Shown here in pieces: positions 62,433 through 64,000 of a stretch of DNA of 64,000 bases. The stretch is from Anderseniella sp. (GTDB lineage: Bacteria; Pseudomonadota; Alphaproteobacteria; Rhizobiales; Aestuariivirgaceae), in contig DAOUPT010000008.1 of the NCBI GenBank assembly GCA_030626025.1, positions 22,181 through 86,180 of the forward strand, written 5' to 3'. The notes under the pieces were generated by a model. That model had not been told where the DNA came from, did not search any database, and saw only the letters and a list, made by a program, of their open reading frames with translations. Position numbers and translations under genes: made by a program. How positions within the stretch are numbered: the stretch's first letter is position 1; the number at the start of each line of letters is the position of its first letter.

Positions 62433-63644
62433 ATGGCAAATAGAAATTCCCTTACCGATATCGAAGTAGGTATCATAAAGAAATTGCTCGCCATGAAACA
62501 ACACTCAAATCAAGAAATTGCAGGGCTTATTAACCGGTCACGAGGAGATGCGAGTAAAGATGTAAGTTCGGGGCGGATTACTAATATCAAGCAGGATGAC
62601 ATTCTAAAATATATTCCGGTTGTTCCTGCGAACGACGACGAAGTTAGTTTCTTTATGCGTAAGTTAGATGCCTATGACCCTCAAACAGGCTTGAATTTTT
62701 ACGACGATGAGCGTTTGATTCGTGCACGTGAAGCCATGATGCTTGCCGTTCAAGTTTTTAATAGCCCAATCTTAAGATTTAAAACAGAAGTCTTTGCCAT
62801 GCTCGCAAATGTTGCTTGGACTTATCTGATGCATGAATACTACCTTCGTAAGGGGGTGAAGATATTCAATCAAAATGGCAAAACCATCGAGTTAAGTAAG
62901 TTGCTTCGGAGGAACGATTGCCCATTATCAGATGGAGCAAAGACTAACCTCATTAGCCTCAAAACAATCCGCGATGAAGTTGAACACAGGCTGTTTGGAA
63001 AAAGTGATGTCAAATGGTTGTCGCTGTTCCAAGCTTGCTGTTTAAATTTTGACAAAGCCTTATGTAACCTCTTCAATGACCGCCTTTCTCTCAAACACGA
63101 ATTGGCTTTCGCCCTACAGTTTTCGAAGCTAAGTGTTGATCAAATCACTACGATTCAGAAATACGATATCCCTGAGAATATTGATGCGCTAGATGCTCGA
63201 TTGACTGAGGGTATGAGCGAGGAAGACTTGAACGATTTGGAATACCGCTTCCGAGTTATTTACACGCTGGATAGCGCATCAAAAAGTCAATCCCATTTAA
63301 ATTTTGTTAGCCCTACCTCTGATGAAGGCGCTGAGATCAGGAATATATTGGTCAAACATAAGCCTGCTGATGAGCTCTACCCATATAAACCGGGAAAGGT
63401 CTGCGAAGTTGTAAGTAAAAGATCTGGTCATAATTTCACACCCCACAATCACACTCAGAGTTGGAAAAAGTTTAAAGTACGACCACGCAATGGTGCACGA
63501 CGGGCAGACAGCACAAAAATAGAGTATTGCATATATCATGCTGCGCACCGCGACTATACATATTCGGAAAAATGGGTAGACTACCTCGTAGGTTTTATTT
63601 CTACAGAAAATGGATTTGAAGAAATCAAGTCATTTCGTGTCTAA
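62433..63644 (+). CDS. DUF3644-like protein, possibly acquired
   Basis: 403 residues, no membrane segments. The N terminus (about 8-50: EVGIIKKLLAMKQHSNQEIA, then RGDASKDVSSGRITNI) looks like a helix-turn-helix. The middle (about 85-220) matches the pattern of DUF3644: MMLAVQVFNSPILRFKTEVF, YLRKGVKIF, LKTIRDEVEHRLFG. The C-terminal third (SGHNFTPHNHTQSWKKFKVR, then YHAAHRDYTYSEKWVDYLV) is not recognised. Sampled lines have about 35-45 percent G+C, clearly below the neighbours. It lies between two opposite copies of family A. DUF3644 proteins have no settled function. Mobile or defence association is inference. Confidence 0.75.
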   Translation: MANRNSLTDIEVGIIKKLLAMKQHSNQEIAGLINRSRGDASKDVSSGRITNIKQDDILKYIPVVPANDDEVSFFMRKLDAYDPQTGLNFYDDERLIRAREAMMLAVQVFNSPILRFKTEVFAMLANVAWTYLMHEYYLRKGVKIFNQNGKTIELSKLLRRNDCPLSDGAKTNLISLKTIRDEVEHRLFGKSDVKWLSLFQACCLNFDKALCNLFNDRLSLKHELAFALQFSKLSVDQITTIQKYDIPENIDALDARLTEGMSEEDLNDLEYRFRVIYTLDSASKSQSHLNFVSPTSDEGAEIRNILVKHKPADELYPYKPGKVCEVVSKRSGHNFTPHNHTQSWKKFKVRPRNGARRADSTKIEYCIYHAAHRDYTYSEKWVDYLVGFISTENGFEEIKSFRV

Positions 63645-63764
63645 AATAGCATCCCGCTAAAAAAGTTACATACCCACCTAAAGAAATACAATTACGGTGA
63701 CAGTTTGCTAAATATACCGAACTATACTCAAACCTACCGCCATTTAGAGTTCGGAAATAGTGGC
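63645..63764. other. gene-free stretch after the DUF3644 gene
   Basis: AT-rich and without a gene or clear site. Its composition continues that of the DUF3644 gene and changes to GC-rich at the next repeat copy. Confidence 0.5.
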
Positions 63765-63905
63765 TTGAGGTATCCTGAGAGGGTTGGGTTTGCGCTCACA
63801 CTGTCGCCCTTTGGGCTGCGCTCCGCGGGGGCGGCGCGATTACGCGCCGGGGCCGCAATGGCCCAGTCGGCGGCTATGGCCGCCTCCGCTGCGGGCAAGC
63901 CAGAC
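63765..63905 (-). repeat. family A mosaic repeat, copy A4 (opposite orientation)
   Basis: Read on the minus strand, this copy has GCCGACTGGGCCATTGCGGC, CCCCGGCGCGTAATCGCGCC and GTGAGCGCAAACCCAACCCT, matching copy A3 (about 62103-62200) nearly throughout. The left part and the hairpin module are absent. With A3 it forms a pair of inverted repeats around the DUF3644 gene. Confidence 0.85.
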
Positions 63906-63923
63906 AGTATTGGGAATTTTGGC

Positions 63924-63967
63924 ACAAAAAAACCGCCGCTCAATTTAATGAACGGCGGTTTTTTTAA
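63924..63967. terminator. bidirectional intrinsic terminator
   Basis: AACCGCCG (63931-63938) and CGGCGGTT (63953-63960) pair over eight bases with a 14-base loop; AAAAAA precedes and TTTTTTT follows, so both strands carry a T run after the stem. It likely ends the DUF3644 transcript and any convergent gene beyond the window. Confidence 0.85.
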
Positions 63968-64000
63968 TATCTATGAAGAATTTGCACACTTTAAGCGAGT

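Noticed and set aside
62405..62443. Twelve-codon leader frame before the DUF3644 gene
   Set aside because: The strong GGAGGAG lies about 19 bases from its ATG, too far for a normal start, and the peptide has no recognisable feature.
1..64000. tRNA, rRNA or tmRNA genes, transposases and integrases
   Set aside because: I looked in all gaps longer than about 90 bases and saw no cloverleaf with the expected conserved bases, no rRNA stretch, and no recombinase motifs in the proteins. A dedicated search could still find a short RNA.

Overview
The window looks like a chromosomal segment of an alphaproteobacterium, most likely of the order Hyphomicrobiales or close to it. The pointers are the UPF0262 / low-Mr phosphatase / infA / Maf / YacG cluster, a one-step phosphatidylcholine synthase (Pcs), an ArsR-aquaglyceroporin pair of the rhizobial type, the zinc-ribbon/hpt next to ftsEX/plsC arrangement, cysteine-free L31 and L36, and dispersed elements ending in TAGAGCATTTC. 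G+C is roughly half by eye. No rRNA, tRNA, CRISPR array, transposase or integrase gene was found.

Layout. 0-5.6 kb (minus strand): the edge of an exported protein, ettA, and two exported proteins, one ending in 46 Ser-His hexapeptide repeats. 5.7-11.6 kb: an FMN alpha-hydroxy-acid dehydrogenase, a soluble hybrid histidine kinase, a membrane-anchored glutamate-synthase-like protein and a Gly-rich exported protein. 11.7-23.1 kb (minus strand): a catabolic run with peptide/opine ABC importer genes (fused ATPase, two permeases, binding protein), M20 amidohydrolase, TSUP exporter, DJ-1/PfpI protein, a dimethylglycine/sarcosine dehydrogenase-like FAD-GcvT fusion and a PuuE-type allantoinase. 23.2-25.6 kb: the housekeeping cluster yacG-maf-infA-phosphatase-UPF0262. 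25.8-29.2 kb: moaD-moaE, gloB, a CaCA antiporter, a TPR protein and rpmJ. 29.3-38.3 kb: a pseudo-histidine-kinase and a tandem-receiver protein, pcs, a zinc-binding small protein, an FAD oxidoreductase, then a tight operon of an Aas-like acyltransferase/ligase, an APS kinase with a GTPase-less CysN remnant, and an NDP-sugar epimerase. 38.2-43.4 kb: a BarA-like hybrid kinase, a divergent receiver/degenerate-ATPase protein, an SH3 protein and thiN. 43.5-46.9 kb: TPP riboswitch and thiBPQ. 46.9-53.3 kb: SDR, two c-type cytochromes, acyl-CoA synthetase, small protein, cupin, and a REC-HPt/sigma54-activator pair. 53.3-61.9 kb: upp, ABC exporter, rpmE, plsC, ftsXE, zinc-ribbon protein, hpt, arsR-aqpS and a dienelactone hydrolase. 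61.9-64 kb: an AT-rich DUF3644 gene lying between two oppositely oriented copies of a mosaic intergenic repeat.

Two dispersed repeat families tie the window together. Family A is GC-rich and mosaic, with an internal hairpin module that is inverted between copies. Family B consists of short elements with TAGAGC ends, two of which merge with the stop codon of the neighbouring gene. Five loci encode two-component proteins, and two of these carry clearly degenerate kinase modules. The strongest candidates for undescribed biology are the Ser-His repeat protein with its exported partner, the Aas/GTPase-less CysNC/epimerase operon, and the pseudo-kinase/tandem-receiver pair.
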